Source: Candidatus Nitronereus thalassa (GTDB taxonomy: Bacteria; Nitrospirota; Nitrospiria; Nitrospirales; UBA8639). Taken from it: a stretch of DNA of 64,000 nucleotides. The position numbers and the translations under genes are program-made. Below are positions 55,755-64,000 of this stretch, piece by piece. Each line of letters opens with the position of its first letter. Positions within the stretch are counted from its first letter, which is position 1. The stretch is taken from contig NZ_JAQOUE010000001.1 in NCBI RefSeq assembly GCF_032191465.1, positions 1,922,001 through 1,986,000 on the forward strand. The letters run 5' to 3'. Under the pieces are notes generated by a model. It searched no databases, was not told the origin of the DNA, and saw only the letters and a program-made list of their open reading frames with translations.

Positions 55755-56389
55755 TTGGTCATGTCGGATGAAGGGGAGGCCGTCAGCCATCCTCGTGGAG
55801 GTTTATAAATTCCTGCGGAAAATTCCATCTTCATCGCCTCTTGAGGTTTCAGCTGAATGGCTTGGGCTTTATTTCTGGGAACAAAGGCCAAATACCCGGT
55901 AAAAGGGTGGATAGCCGTTGGCACAAAAATCATGAGTAACACGTCATGCTCTGGACGTTGCAATACCGGCGGGGCCACATCCATCACAAATCCAATCGCC
56001 CAAACACCGTCCCGAGGAAAAGGAAACACCACCACCGTACTATGCCCAAAACGTTCTCGAAATTGGAACACATCGGTCATACCTTTCAGGGTCTGATAAA
56101 TACTCCGAACCAAAGGTACTCGATCGAGCCATTCTTCTAATTTTTTAACCAGACGCTGCCCCAAGAAATGAGTGGCAGCCATACCACTCACGAGAATCAA
56201 CAGAACTAATAACATGATTCCAGCACCAGGAACTTCGACATTGTAATGCGGTCCAACGAGATCTACCCATAGACCGTCTAAAGTCATAAATAGCGTGGAT
56301 AAGATAAGGAAGGTACCCCAAGCCGGGACCACCACAAATAAGCCTGTGATAAAGTATCGTTTGATTTTGCCGGCGAAGGTTGTTTTCAT
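55751..56389 (-). CDS. DUF502 family membrane protein
   Basis: 212 aa. Two transmembrane helices (about residues 9-35 and 53-75) match DUF502: 'KRYFITGLFVVVPAWGTFLI' and 'LLVLLILVSGMAATHFLGQR', then 'LVRSIYQTLKGMTDVFQF' and 'VVFPFPRDGVWAIGFVMD'. The family has no firm function, although the plant homologues are membrane-trafficking or chloroplast proteins. It is the first gene of a four-gene minus-strand set, coupled to the GNAT gene by a 4-nt overlap. Confidence 0.92.
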   Translation of the reverse strand: MKTTFAGKIKRYFITGLFVVVPAWGTFLILSTLFMTLDGLWVDLVGPHYNVEVPGAGIMLLVLLILVSGMAATHFLGQRLVKKLEEWLDRVPLVRSIYQTLKGMTDVFQFRERFGHSTVVVFPFPRDGVWAIGFVMDVAPPVLQRPEHDVLLMIFVPTAIHPFTGYLAFVPRNKAQAIQLKPQEAMKMEFSAGIYKPPRGWLTASPSSDMTK

Positions 56390-56592
56390 CAGTAAAAGTA
56401 ATTGGCATTAGGCCGAAGGTGGAGCGACCAGAGCAATGGTCAGCCTTTTATAGAAATACATTTGGATACTGACCATTGAGGATCTATTCTTGAATTGGAA
56501 AGCCTTTCTGATTGCTTGATATCTTTTGACCTGATCCTCTAGTGTATGAAAAGTTTGCACTGATGACAAATCCCTTACCTTGAGGAATCACC

Positions 56593-56880
56593 ATGACAAC
56601 AGATCACACTCAAACCCAGAATGCGCTCGACCCTCAACTCCTGGCAATTCTTTGCTGCCCAGAAACGAAACAAGAGGTTAAGCTATTGGATCAAGTTGCG
56701 CTGGAAAAATTGAATGCAAAAGTCCTGACAGGGGAAGTACACAATAAAGGCGGAAATGTCGTGAAGGAACAGCTGGGTGGGGGTTTGATAAGGAAAGATC
56801 AGACGGTCGTCTATCCTATTCGCGACAACATCCCCATCATGCTTATTGATGAAGGAATTTTAGTCAAGGGACTTTTTTAA
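56593..56880 (+). CDS. Trm112-like protein with an altered zinc site
   Basis: 95 aa. The family pattern appears at the N-terminus ('DPQLLAILCCPETKQEVKLL') and near the C-terminus ('VVYPIRDNIPIMLIDEGI'). The usual Cys-Pro-x-Cys knuckle is changed to Cys-Cys-Pro-Glu-Thr, and an insertion of about 25 residues lies in the middle, so zinc binding may be lost. Bacterial Trm112-like proteins are small partners of methyltransferases or LpxK-linked proteins. The gene is monocistronic, facing the minus-strand genes on both sides. Confidence 0.85.
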   Translation: MTTDHTQTQNALDPQLLAILCCPETKQEVKLLDQVALEKLNAKVLTGEVHNKGGNVVKEQLGGGLIRKDQTVVYPIRDNIPIMLIDEGILVKGLF

Positions 56881-56948
56881 CTATTCTTTCCCCACAGACA
56901 GATCAATCCACAGTTCAAGTGAAATTTCCATCCATACCCAAACTCTTC

Positions 56949-57203
56949 CTATTTTTCTGGAGGACCTGATGGTTTGGCGTGGAAATGGTTCACCATAACC
57001 CACCAGAGTGAGCGTCCCAATTGGACCACAATATATACTGAAAGGGAAATAAGAGGGCCGTACCACCAAAGGGACTGGGTTGGCCAAGAATCAGGGGAAT
57101 GAAGCATGAGGCCGAGAACGATATGTGCCCCTAATCCCAGAGAAATGGTAAAAATTATCCATTCCTTAATGGCATTAAAATTTTTTCGATCATGCCCAAT
57201 CAT
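56949..57203 (-). CDS. Small two-helix membrane protein
   Basis: 84 aa with two transmembrane segments (about residues 14-33 and 45-62). No family recognised. A Lys/His-rich start and a 'HFHAKPSGPPEK' tail suggest both ends are cytoplasmic. It is one of several small uncharacterised genes between the DUF502 set and nxrAB. Confidence 0.6.
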   Translation of the reverse strand: MIGHDRKNFNAIKEWIIFTISLGLGAHIVLGLMLHSPDSWPTQSLWWYGPLISLSVYIVVQLGRSLWWVMVNHFHAKPSGPPEK

Positions 57204-57277
57204 CAGATGACACGATCCCTAATCAACTCGTAAAAAACTATCAAGGCAACCCTGGGCAGGCCAAAGCCCCCGGTTTT

Positions 57278-57646
57278 TCACACGGGGCTTTTGGTGGATT
57301 CAATTTCCGTGGCTGTAATAAGACTGGTGAGATAATCAGTGACAAATATCAGGGCTTCTTCTCTACCATCCGCTCTTCGACCTTTTTCTCGACGCTGAAC
57401 CGACAATTCATGCTCAAGATCGGATTTGACATCCCCTAACAATTTTTGAAGGGAAGCGGTGGTAAGATTCACATCCACATCTTCAAACTCTTGGCATCGG
57501 TCCAAAACCCAATTTAAACCTTCCACTCGGCCCAAATAGCGATCTTCCTCCGTAGCATCGATTCTCCCCATTGTAGTGGCAAAGGCTTGGGCTTCATAAA
57601 TAAGATTGTAAAAACTGGAAACCGCTCTATGTAAAGTCGAATTCAT
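57278..57646 (-). CDS. Small helical hypothetical protein
   Basis: 122 aa, soluble, largely alpha-helical with heptad-like spacing, and strongly charged ('ELSVQRREKGRRADGREEAL'). No family recognised. The name-worthy features are absent: no signal peptide, metal motif or membrane helix. Even codon use and length support a real gene; the sequence upstream of the ATG has AAGGGGG as an RBS. Confidence 0.65.
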   Translation of the reverse strand: MNSTLHRAVSSFYNLIYEAQAFATTMGRIDATEEDRYLGRVEGLNWVLDRCQEFEDVDVNLTTASLQKLLGDVKSDLEHELSVQRREKGRRADGREEALIFVTDYLTSLITATEIESTKSPV

Positions 57647-57870
57647 TGTTCCCCCTTAAAATTCCAAATAATTTCGTTTATTATACAGTTTTGTTGATAA
57701 ATCCGCTACTTAATCCGTCAAAAAAGACCTATTAAACCTACAATTTCTTTGCACTCCCCCTTCATCGGTTTATCCACCTGGTAGCATGACCAAATTTTCC
57801 CATCTTTGTTTTAAGAAAAGGGGAAAAAGAAGATCTGGAAGATTCTAATGAAGAAGAAAATCCAAAAACA

Positions 57871-58200
57871 CTAGGTAAAAAGGAGGGGATGAAATTCAGC
57901 CATAAATCCATAATACAGGGGAGCAAATTCCTTGAGACTATGAGGGCTAGTTTCTTTCAATTTTTTAAAGAAAGCCACCTGTTGCCTCGGATCCATTTGT
58001 TCCAGAATTTTTGAGAGTTGCGGCATGGAATAGCTTTTTGAAGGAACGCTTAAAATATAATGAACTAGGCGCTCTACAAACTGCTGGGCAACATATTCGG
58101 TAGCTAAATACTCCTCAGGTACGTTTCCAGATTCCAAAAACTCCCAAAAAGGAATAGGTTGAGCAGAAAAGGGTATTGGATTTGGAGGAGCGCCACTCAT
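57871..58200 (-). CDS. Small helical hypothetical protein near nxrAB
   Basis: 109 aa. A Pro-rich start ('MSGAPPNPIPFSAQPIPFWE') leads into a helical body ('AQQFVERLVHYILSVPSKSY', 'KILEQMDPRQQVAFFKKLKE'). No family recognised. It is separated from nxrB by about 230 bp that include the nxr terminator, so it is not in the nxr operon. Confidence 0.6.
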   Translation of the reverse strand: MSGAPPNPIPFSAQPIPFWEFLESGNVPEEYLATEYVAQQFVERLVHYILSVPSKSYSMPQLSKILEQMDPRQQVAFFKKLKETSPHSLKEFAPLYYGFMAEFHPLLFT

Positions 58201-58431
58201 AGGGAAAATTCCATGTAAGAAATGAAAAATGTTATATATGGGCCATTGGCCAGTATGCGCCCATATCTTCCTGGCGCTTCATTTAAATTTAAGGGGGAGC
58301 AATATCGAAGTTGACTTGTTTCCCGTCATGGTCGATCTAGAATACAATATTTTTTGTGGAATCTAAACATCTTTTCCCTAAAAGTAGGATATTTATTTTT
58401 TCCCTCCGATTATTTTATTAGGATTTTCACA

Positions 58432-58471
58432 AAAAAAGGGCCGAGACTTTTATGTCTCGGCCCCTTTTTTT
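58432..58471 (-). terminator. Strong intrinsic terminator downstream of nxrB
   Basis: A perfect 10-bp GC-rich stem (58438-58447 with 58454-58463) with a 6-nt loop, extended by A/T pairs and flanked by A and T runs on both sides, so it can work in both directions. It ends the nxr transcript 30 nt after the nxrB stop. Confidence 0.95.
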
Positions 58472-58499
58472 AAAAGTCCTGAACCAACGGCTCAGAATT

Positions 58500-59789
58500 T
58501 TACAACCAGGTGACGCGTTCGGCCGGCCGAATGTAAATCGGCTCTTCCACCTGCTGCCGTACCGCTTCTTTGCCGGACTTGTTGAAGCCCAACACCGTGT
58601 CGTTATACATCTGGAACCGTCGACCATGAATCTGGGTCTCGAAGACGAGGGGTCCAGGAATCACGTCATACCGGAAGATGATTTGTTGGCTGGCTCTCCA
58701 CAATTGGAGCACCGCTAACAATTCCCGGCTCGGCACCAAATACTTCTCAATCGCCGCATCCACGCCCGGCCCAAACATCTGCCGGATGTACCCCCGAGGT
58801 GCTTGCCGGGGTGGGATATAAAACCCATTCGGCTCTGTTCCCCATTGGGGATACAACGGTAACGCCACTTGTTCCACCCGAATGGTGTAATACAGTGGGT
58901 TCCAGCGATCTTCCGCCCACAGCCCATCTTCGCCAATCTTGACGAGGTTCTGTAAGCGAATCTTCCCCACGCACGCGGCCATACATCGCGTTTCCATCGG
59001 CTCCCCACCCGTGAGAGGATCTTTACCCTCCACCCGGGGGTAACACGCAATGCACTTCTCGGTCACCCGAGTCGTTCCACGATACATGGGCTTCTTGAAT
59101 GGGCATTGCTCCACGCACTTCTTGTACCCACGACACCGGTTTTGGTCGATCAACACGATCCCGTCTTCAGGCCGCTTGTAGATGGCCTTTCTTGGACAGG
59201 CGGCTAAACAGCCCGGATACGTACAGTGGTTACAAATCCGTTGGAGATAGAAGAAGTAGGTTTCATGCTCCGGCAAGCTGCTGCCTTGCATTTTCCAGGG
59301 TTCTTCTTTGGTAAACCCGGTTTTATCAATGCCTTCGACAATGGCCCGCATCGACGTCGCCGTGTCTTCATAAATATTCACAAACCGCCATTCTTGGTCT
59401 GTAGGAATGTAGCCGATGGCCGCTTGCCCAACTTTGGCACCCGCATCGAAAATGGTCATTCCTTCGAACACGCCATAGGGCGCATGGTGTTTGCGACCCA
59501 CACGGACGTTCCAGACTTGTCCGCCGGGATTGACTTGCTCGATCAACTGCGTGATTTTCACATCGTAGAACTGTGGATAGCCCCCGTACGGCTTGGTTTC
59601 CACATTGTTCCACCACATGTATTCCTGGCCTTTGGAGAACAACCAAGTCGACTTGTCGGCCATGGAACAGGTCTGACAGGCCAAACACCGATTGATATTG
59701 AACACAAAGGCAAACTGCCACTTCGGATGCCGTTCCTCATACGGATACAGCATCTTCCGTCCTAATTGCCAATTATATACTTCTGGCAT
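58500..59789 (-). CDS. nxrB: Nitrite oxidoreductase beta subunit
   Basis: 429 aa. It carries the electrons of nitrite oxidation through four Fe-S clusters, as in NarH-type beta subunits. Cys clusters: 35-38-41 ('CLACQTCSMADKSTW'), 186-189-194-198 ('CNHCTYPGCLAACPR'), 219-225-229 ('CRGYKKCVEQCPF') and 246-249-269-273 ('CIACYP' ... 'CMAACVGK'). No signal peptide: it is exported with NxrA as a Tat hitch-hiker in the periplasmic Nitrospira type. GGAGG lies 7 nt before the ATG. It follows nxrA after 111 bp that contain a perfect hairpin. Confidence 0.98.
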   Translation of the reverse strand: MPEVYNWQLGRKMLYPYEERHPKWQFAFVFNINRCLACQTCSMADKSTWLFSKGQEYMWWNNVETKPYGGYPQFYDVKITQLIEQVNPGGQVWNVRVGRKHHAPYGVFEGMTIFDAGAKVGQAAIGYIPTDQEWRFVNIYEDTATSMRAIVEGIDKTGFTKEEPWKMQGSSLPEHETYFFYLQRICNHCTYPGCLAACPRKAIYKRPEDGIVLIDQNRCRGYKKCVEQCPFKKPMYRGTTRVTEKCIACYPRVEGKDPLTGGEPMETRCMAACVGKIRLQNLVKIGEDGLWAEDRWNPLYYTIRVEQVALPLYPQWGTEPNGFYIPPRQAPRGYIRQMFGPGVDAAIEKYLVPSRELLAVLQLWRASQQIIFRYDVIPGPLVFETQIHGRRFQMYNDTVLGFNKSGKEAVRQQVEEPIYIRPAERVTWL

Positions 59790-59857
59790 GATTTCCTCCG
59801 TTTTTCTGAACCATTGTAAAGTTCAATTGGTAAAGTTCCACATTGTGATCTAGGAAT

Positions 59858-59889
59858 CTTGGAGAGGAAGAAAATTCTTCCTCTCCAAG
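59858..59889 (-). promoter_or_regulatory. Perfect 15-bp hairpin between nxrA and nxrB
   Basis: Arms CTTGGAGAGGAAGAA (59858-59872) and TTCTTCCTCTCCAAG (59875-59889) with only 2 nt between them. On the transcript it lies 12 nt after the nxrA stop and about 70 nt before nxrB. No U-run follows, so it is not a standard terminator. It is most likely an mRNA stability or processing element that lets nxrA and nxrB messages differ in amount. A short direct repeat GTAAAGTTC (59816-59824, 59830-59838) lies between it and nxrB. Confidence 0.85.
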
Positions 59890-59900
59890 CGTATTTCTTC

Positions 59901-62900
59901 TTACACCTTGATCTTAATGTGGTCGCCTTTGAGCCACTTGATCATGAACTCATTCTCCTGGCCAGGCGTAAACCCGGTTCGGACTGGCTCCCAGGGTCCG
60001 CGGCCTCCGATCCCACCGTCTTCTGCTTTGGTAATACGCATCAGACATTCTTTGGGTACGGTATTGACCGCATGGTTATCCACTTGGTACCCGAATTTAA
60101 ACTTCCATGCCACGGCATGTTTGCCGGGCAACGAGTCTAACTGATGCATGGGCATCAACCAATCCCGGGTAAAGGACTGTTGGGCCCCATACCGGAAGTT
60201 GGATTGATATCCCGTATCCATCGCAATCGCGCGTCCGTCTGGCCGCGTTTCATGCCCTTTCACCGATTTCGCGGTGGACACATAGGGCGCATGTTTCGCC
60301 ATGGTCACATGGTATGGGAAGGCTGGATTGTACTTCGCCCGAATCATCAACCGCGCTACTTTGTAGTACGGATCTGAGGGCTTCCACCCACGATACGGAC
60401 GATCCACTGGGTTCCCATCGACGTAGACATAGTCCCCGTCGTTGATACCCCGGTCTTTAGCCGCTTGCGGATTCACATGCAATTGATGTTCACCCACACC
60501 CGGCGTCCGTTTATCCATCCGATACGCATCCCCGAAGTTGGATTCATACATCTGCACCCAGTCATTGACGGACCATTGACTGTGCACCCGATGCCGCGTC
60601 TTCGGCGTCACACAATAGAACTGATACCCTTTTTCCCAGAGTGGGTTGGAGTACCGTTTGATTTCCGCCCACGGCAACGCAATGTTCCGCACCGTTTTAT
60701 CATCATGATGCTGAGCCGTGATGGGAATCCCGTAGTCATCCGGCCGCACATACGGGTTGGTCGTCATGATCGCATTGGGCAGATAGGGCGTGGCTTCCGT
60801 CCCTTCCCGATGCGAAATGAAGTTTTCCCCATACTCAATGGCTTCCGGCTCGATGCGGTAGTTTTCATACCGACCGGTCCGCGTCCATTGGGGCTTGGAT
60901 TCGTTGGTTTCTTCCCAGAATGGCTGCCGGGGATAGGTCCGGCTCATCACCATCCAGCCTTTTTCCGACTTCAGCATGGTATCCACGCTGTAGCCATAGG
61001 CCGTCGAGCTCGCATCCAACAACCGCTGCACGTACACATCGACCCGATTGTCATACACAAACTTGAAGTAATCCCGGAACCGACGATCGCCCGTCATTTC
61101 CGTGAGCTTCGCGGCCACACCCGCCACTGTATCCAAGTCATTCCGAGTATCGTAGAGAGGCCGAATGCCACCCTTCCACACTTGGAACCACGGATTGGAC
61201 ACGGTCGCGGTGTGTTCGGGATAGGTAAATTCCATCCACGTGTTGACCCCCATGGCCACGTCATTGTGGTTGACGTCTGACGTCATTTCCACATCCTGCG
61301 TGATCAAGGTTTCAATGTGCGGATCCACGTTTTTCACCATGTCATAGTGATGTTTGGCGTTGTTCAACACGTTCACGTTCGCCACCCAACGGAATTTACT
61401 TGGGGTTGGCATATGGGTCTTCCCGGTAAACACCCGGCGACCATACTTCGGCGTGTTCACAATCAACGCCGTATCCCCATGGTTCCAATAGGCGACTTCC
61501 TCACCGTAGTAGTACCCACGCACATGCACTTCTTTTCCATGCGCATTGGGGTCCAAGGTGATTTTGAAGGGATTTTCTGCGGTATGGGTCCCAAGACCAC
61601 CACCGCCCCATGGCGTGGCATTCCAAATCCCCGCTTTGTAGTTTCCGGCCCAGGTATGCTGCCCGGTGCCGAATTTCCCGACGTTCCCCGTGATGATCAA
61701 CACCATCGCGGCTCCGCGAGCAATAATCGTTTGATGGAAATAGTGGTTCGTGCCTTCCCCGTTATGAATGGCGGCCGGCTTGACCGTCCCACTATCCCGT
61801 GCCCAGCGGACGATCAAGTCCTTCGGGGCCCGGTTGATCTGATGCACCGTGTCCAAATCGTAATCCTGCAAATGCGCTTGATACATTTGGAACACTGGCA
61901 ACACGTCCACTTCACGCCCATTCAATAACTTCACCCGATAGGACCCGGTCATCGCCGGTTCAATACCGCTATTCCGGAAATGCCAGCCCACCAATTCCCG
62001 ATGAATCGGCACCGCCGCACCTTTATTAATATCCCAGACCATAAACCCACCGAGGCGGGCAATTTTGGCGGGGTCCAAGGTTTGCACTTTCCCTGAATAG
62101 GTCTTCGAGAAATCTGGCAACTGATACCCTTGGATCACATCCCGAGGATCTAAATATTGCAACGTATCCGACCGCACCAAGATGGGCATATCGGTATACG
62201 CCGAACAGAAATCATGGTCATGCATGTTTTCATCAAAGATGATTTTACACGCCCCTAAGAATAACGCTCCATCCGTGGCCGGTCGCACCGGAATCCAGTA
62301 ATCCGCCCGATACGCCGTGGGATTGTATTCCGGAGTAATGACCACACACCGGGCACCCCGCTCAATGCTCTCCAGCTTCCAGTGGGCTTCCGGCATCTTG
62401 TTTTCTACGAAGTTCTTCCCCCAGCTGGTATTCAACTTCGAAAACCGCATGTCGTTCATGTCGACGTCAGAGGCCTGGATACCGCACCAGAACGGATGGG
62501 CTGGGTTTTGGTCCCCATGCCAGGTATAGTTCGACCAATACCGGCCACCCTGAGCTTGGTTGGGTTGGACTTTCCGAATGTAGGTGTCGAGCAATGCCCC
62601 GCACCCTCCGTTCATCCGGGTGATCCCCATCTTCCCGATCACGCCCAAAATCGGCATCCCAGCCCGGAACTTCATACACCGGACACCAGAGCCTTTGGAC
62701 ATTTCAATCATTTCCGGGGGATAGCCTTGCTCCCGCAACCGACGGGCCCCGGCTTCGCCACTGTACCGCTCGGCAATGATCAACATCGCCTTGGCGATAT
62801 AGGTAAACGCCGTATCCCAACTCACCCGCAACATGTCATCGAGATATCGGGCATTGAATTTATATTTGCTCATCACGTCTGGCGTGAATTCGGGGCTCCC

Positions 62901-63338
62901 CGCATCCATCCAGGCTTTCCAGCCACGCCGCATCAACGGGCCCTTCAACCGATACGGGCCATACACCCGTCGGTGCATCGTGTAGCCCTTCAAGCACATC
63001 CGAGGATTGTGCGCGAACGTGCCGCGATTGCCGTAGAGATCTTCATAGGTTTGGTGATCGTAGTTTTGCTCCACCCGCATCACCACGCCGTTCCGGACGA
63101 AGGCCCGAATCCGGCAGGCATGGGTATCGTTCGGGGAACAACACCAGGTAAAGGATGAATCATAGCGGTACTGATCGTGGTACACCCGCTCCCAGGCACG
63201 GTCCGGATACTCACCCAGTGGATTGCCCACTTCGATGACCGGCTGTAACGCCGTCAACGCCAACGCCTTATCGGCCAACGCCACGGCAGCCACCGTCCCC
63301 GTGGTGACCTTTAAAAACTGTCTTCTAGAAAGAAACAT
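59901..63338 (-). CDS. nxrA: Nitrite oxidoreductase alpha (catalytic) subunit
   Basis: 1145 aa from the ATG at 63338, chosen because GAGGAGG lies 8 nt upstream and the protein then starts with a twin-arginine signal ('SRRQFLK', hydrophobic about 11-28). It belongs to the type II DMSO reductase family and oxidises nitrite to nitrate at a Mo-bis-MGD centre. The N-terminal Fe-S region has Cys66, Cys67, His73, Cys75 ('WCCSPNDTHACRIRAF') and Cys115 ('NPRMCLKGY'). The likely Mo ligand is the Asp in 'YTWHGDQNPAHPF', aligned with the NarG Asp. Codon use is strongly GC-biased at third positions, leaving long antisense open frames; this fits high expression. It forms an operon with nxrB. Confidence 0.98.
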   Translation of the reverse strand: MFLSRRQFLKVTTGTVAAVALADKALALTALQPVIEVGNPLGEYPDRAWERVYHDQYRYDSSFTWCCSPNDTHACRIRAFVRNGVVMRVEQNYDHQTYEDLYGNRGTFAHNPRMCLKGYTMHRRVYGPYRLKGPLMRRGWKAWMDAGSPEFTPDVMSKYKFNARYLDDMLRVSWDTAFTYIAKAMLIIAERYSGEAGARRLREQGYPPEMIEMSKGSGVRCMKFRAGMPILGVIGKMGITRMNGGCGALLDTYIRKVQPNQAQGGRYWSNYTWHGDQNPAHPFWCGIQASDVDMNDMRFSKLNTSWGKNFVENKMPEAHWKLESIERGARCVVITPEYNPTAYRADYWIPVRPATDGALFLGACKIIFDENMHDHDFCSAYTDMPILVRSDTLQYLDPRDVIQGYQLPDFSKTYSGKVQTLDPAKIARLGGFMVWDINKGAAVPIHRELVGWHFRNSGIEPAMTGSYRVKLLNGREVDVLPVFQMYQAHLQDYDLDTVHQINRAPKDLIVRWARDSGTVKPAAIHNGEGTNHYFHQTIIARGAAMVLIITGNVGKFGTGQHTWAGNYKAGIWNATPWGGGGLGTHTAENPFKITLDPNAHGKEVHVRGYYYGEEVAYWNHGDTALIVNTPKYGRRVFTGKTHMPTPSKFRWVANVNVLNNAKHHYDMVKNVDPHIETLITQDVEMTSDVNHNDVAMGVNTWMEFTYPEHTATVSNPWFQVWKGGIRPLYDTRNDLDTVAGVAAKLTEMTGDRRFRDYFKFVYDNRVDVYVQRLLDASSTAYGYSVDTMLKSEKGWMVMSRTYPRQPFWEETNESKPQWTRTGRYENYRIEPEAIEYGENFISHREGTEATPYLPNAIMTTNPYVRPDDYGIPITAQHHDDKTVRNIALPWAEIKRYSNPLWEKGYQFYCVTPKTRHRVHSQWSVNDWVQMYESNFGDAYRMDKRTPGVGEHQLHVNPQAAKDRGINDGDYVYVDGNPVDRPYRGWKPSDPYYKVARLMIRAKYNPAFPYHVTMAKHAPYVSTAKSVKGHETRPDGRAIAMDTGYQSNFRYGAQQSFTRDWLMPMHQLDSLPGKHAVAWKFKFGYQVDNHAVNTVPKECLMRITKAEDGGIGGRGPWEPVRTGFTPGQENEFMIKWLKGDHIKIKV

Positions 63339-64000
63339 TGCAGATACCTCCTCGTGTAAAGGCTGCCTCATTACAGCCTAACGTGGAATACGTTAAACAT
63401 AAAAAAGTCCCTTTGACAGGGAAACGCTAACCTTACCACCTCCCCTCTGCTGAACTTCGTTTGTTTTTAATGTAAAAATCATCATGAATCTACCAAATAA
63501 ATATAGTTACTAATCAAGCAAATATTGAGCCATACAAAACACCAATGCCTTTTAATCATAACTTGTTGAATTAAAATACTAAATCATGATTTCTCACATA
63601 TGAAGACTTTAATAATATGTTTCCAAAAGGTACCATCACATTTTATAAATTTTCCACCAATACGGTAATATTTAAGTGTTCTTATACAACAAAAATACAA
63701 TTTTAATTCATAAAAACAATTAGTTAAGAATATTCTACAAAAAGTAATTTCAATATAAGAAAATGAAAATAATAAGACACATTCTATTGATTACTTTTGG
63801 TAACATTAAGAGATTAACCTATTAAGATATTGAAACAAATTAAATTTTTAAAATAATGCACACAAAAATTCGTTAATGATTTTGAAATTTCATAAATGAA
63901 ACAGATAAATTGTAGGAGAAGTGAATATTCAATCGTTAAACCACAAATTGTTACTGAAAGGTAGCAAATTAAAAACCAGTAAATAACCCATTCCTATTCA
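63339..64000. other. AT-rich nxrA upstream region
   Basis: About 660 bp without any gene. From about 63440 to the window end it is very AT-rich (roughly three-quarters by eye), in sharp contrast to the rest. It should contain the nxr promoter. No confident sigma-70 or sigma-54 promoter was assigned. Confidence 0.7.
63380..63422 (-). promoter_or_regulatory. Tandem small hairpins in the nxrA leader
   Basis: Two 5-bp hairpins lie 40-85 nt before the nxrA start. One is AACGT/ACGTT at 63380-63394. The other is TCCCT/AGGGA at 63408-63422, followed on the transcript by CTTTTTTA, which makes it look like a weak intrinsic terminator. They may form an attenuator-like leader; the stems are short. Confidence 0.4.

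Noticed and set aside
60465-63158. Long plus-strand open frames (about 271, 203 and 258 codons) within nxrA
   Set aside because: They are antisense to a certain gene with strong codon bias, show no family resemblance and lack ribosome binding sites.

Overview
The window is bacterial and almost certainly from a nitrite-oxidising Nitrospira (phylum Nitrospirota). The decisive evidence is the adjacent nxrA/nxrB pair at 63338-58500 on the minus strand. These encode the alpha and beta subunits of a periplasmic-type nitrite oxidoreductase, with a twin-arginine motif on NxrA and four Fe-S cysteine clusters on NxrB. By eye the GC content is moderate, about half. That would fit the lower-GC marine Nitrospira better than the GC-rich sewage lineages, but this placement is inference.

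Layout. (1) 1-5753: a PilZ-like protein, a membrane-anchored unknown paired with a cupredoxin, a truncated PpiD-type chaperone and a lipoprotein sulfatase. (2) 5793-7565: a small variable spot with repeat copies, a HicB antitoxin, a HicA that has lost its start codon, and an HNH-type protein. (3) 7660-20362, all minus strand: a long biosynthetic run that reads, in transcription order, ilvB-ilvH-ilvC-psd-pssA-(Leu-rich mini-ORF + terminator)-leuA-leuB-NHL protein-asd-DUF2905-spoIID-like-queA. It makes branched-chain amino acids, phosphatidylethanolamine and the aspartate-family precursor. The leaders of ilvB, ilvC and leuA each carry a hairpin structure. (4) 20666-31748: mixed housekeeping genes (bioF-like, PilZ, cytochrome c, hydrolase, purC, DUF3422, HDOD, MazG-like, glycerate kinase, family 5 uracil-DNA glycosylase, pgl). 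(5) 31996-34225: an arsM-arsS pair for arsenosugar biosynthesis. (6) 34279-46369: YHS protein, cyclase-family lipoprotein, ubiquitin-like protein, HU, amidohydrolase, full-length gcvP, methyltransferase, CBS protein, dicarboxylate/amino acid symporter and a 2-oxoacid decarboxylase. (7) 46694-49850: a second variable, AT-rich, repeat-rich spot with a 2OG-Fe(II) oxygenase, a zinc-ribbon unknown and a GIY-YIG protein. (8) 49854-56389, minus strand: NUDIX, gcvT, FKBP, FIST, P1 peptidase, zinc-ribbon membrane protein, GNAT and DUF502. (9) 56593-58200: four small genes. (10) 58434-63338: nxrA-nxrB, closed by a strong terminator and preceded by more than 600 bp of very AT-rich non-coding DNA.

How it fits together. 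NxrAB supplies electrons from nitrite. The window's c-type cytochrome and cupredoxin are possible but unproven electron carriers. The ilv/leu/asd and psd/pss genes form an autotroph's anabolic block. gcvP and gcvT lie about 9 kb apart, and no gcvH was found here.

The most interesting unexplained signals are: the Leu-rich mini-ORF plus intrinsic terminator in front of leuA; a perfect 15-bp hairpin between nxrA and nxrB; a dispersed repeat of about 200 bp in four copies that marks the two variable spots; and the hicA start-codon loss, which one deleted G would explain. No tRNA, rRNA, CRISPR array or intact insertion sequence was recognised.
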